Positions 63,517 to 64,000 of a stretch of DNA of 64,000 bases are shown in pieces. Source of the stretch: Edolisoma coerulescens (lineage: Eukaryota; Chordata; Aves; Passeriformes; Campephagidae); contig VWZW01000500.1 in NCBI GenBank assembly GCA_013397115.1, positions 981,699-1,045,698 of the forward strand. Direction: 5' to 3'. The position numbers and the translations under genes were made by a program. The notes under the pieces are model-generated. The model saw only the letters and a list, made by a program, of their open reading frames with translations. It was not told the DNA's origin and did not search any database. Every line of letters begins with the position of its first letter. Position 1 is the stretch's first letter.

Positions 63517-64000
63517 ATCTTTATTATCCACTCTAGAATTTCCTCCTTTTGTTGTTTTTCATTATCTTAAATTTACTTGCTTACTGGCATATTTGCAGTT
63601 GCTAAAATACTATTTGCCAAGCTGTACTGTTCGAAAGTCATTCTGCATAGAAAATTCTGTCTTGTATTAAACAAAAGGAAAGTAATAAATTTAATGATAC
63701 TATTTAATTAATCTTTTATTGTTACTGTCTTTGAAGCTTTGGTGATAAATTGCAGCCTCAGCCAAAAGCACTTCTCGTGATTCATTGCTTGAGACCAGCA
63801 CTTAATGTATCATCAAAAGTGGACACCTTTCTTTATTTCATGGGTTATTTAACTTGAGAAAGGGAAAGTAACACAAACCTTAAATTTCTTACTCCAGCTA
63901 TTCTTTTTTAGGAGCCAAAGTCAACATTTATGTTTCCCCAGTGCCTCTCACTTTCACCAAGGAATGTTTAGAATCTTAAATTTCTACTCTTTTTTTTTTT

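Larger units (their letters stand above)
60714..64000 (+). other. ERC2: ERC2 intron, 5' part (continues beyond the window)
   Basis: The intron starts with the ideal donor GTAAGT and is still open at base 64000. I searched by eye for the next expected coding exon, which in mammals begins AHNIEDDSR, and did not find it. The sequence is AT-rich, with a short CpG-rich patch at about 62580-62700 and a TA/TG dinucleotide repeat near 63495. No gene was recognised on either strand. Confidence 0.85.

Noticed and set aside
60714..64000. Next ERC2 coding exon (expected to begin AHNIEDDSR in mammals)
   Set aside because: No matching coding segment with AG and GT boundaries was found; it presumably lies beyond the window.

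Overview
The window is a piece of a bird nuclear genome. It is AT-rich, has long introns and few repeats, and all the interspersed repeats I can recognise are CR1 LINE fragments, the typical avian repeat. I see no bacterial operon, rRNA, tRNA, CRISPR array or complete mobile element. The species cannot be named from the sequence.

One gene occupies the window: ERC2 (also called CAST, ELKS/RAB6-interacting/CAST family member 2), on the + strand, entering from the left and leaving to the right. Five internal coding exons are visible: 4375-4542, 32401-32568, 54947-55084, 59884-60024 and 60573-60713. Their lengths are 168, 168, 138, 141 and 141 bp. Joined, they read 252 codons with no frame change. 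Each starts after AG and ends before GT, and every exon-exon junction falls between codons (phase 0). The encoded segment is part of the central coiled coil of a presynaptic active-zone scaffold protein. Residue choices favour ERC2 over its paralogue ERC1. The first exons, promoter, C-terminal exons and 3' UTR lie outside the window.

Layout: 1-4374 is the end of an upstream intron. 4543-32400 is a 27.9 kb intron carrying four CR1 pieces (6683-7680 minus, 16203-16895 plus, 17392-17730 minus, and an older one at 22641-22830 plus). 32569-54946 is a 22.4 kb intron in which I recognise no interspersed repeat. 55085-59883 is a 4.8 kb intron with one internally deleted CR1 at 58495-58922. 60025-60572 is a short 548 bp intron. 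60714-64000 is the start of a further intron that remains open at the window edge.

I found no new biological system. The most interesting points are an exon-aligned 56-residue repeat in the ERC2 coiled coil, a few unexplained intronic sequence structures (nested inverted repeats, phased CCAAT repeats, paired E-boxes, a tandem duplication), and one long stop-free stretch in an intron that is probably compositional but should be checked. Most open reading frames in the introns are short, unsupported and not reported as genes.
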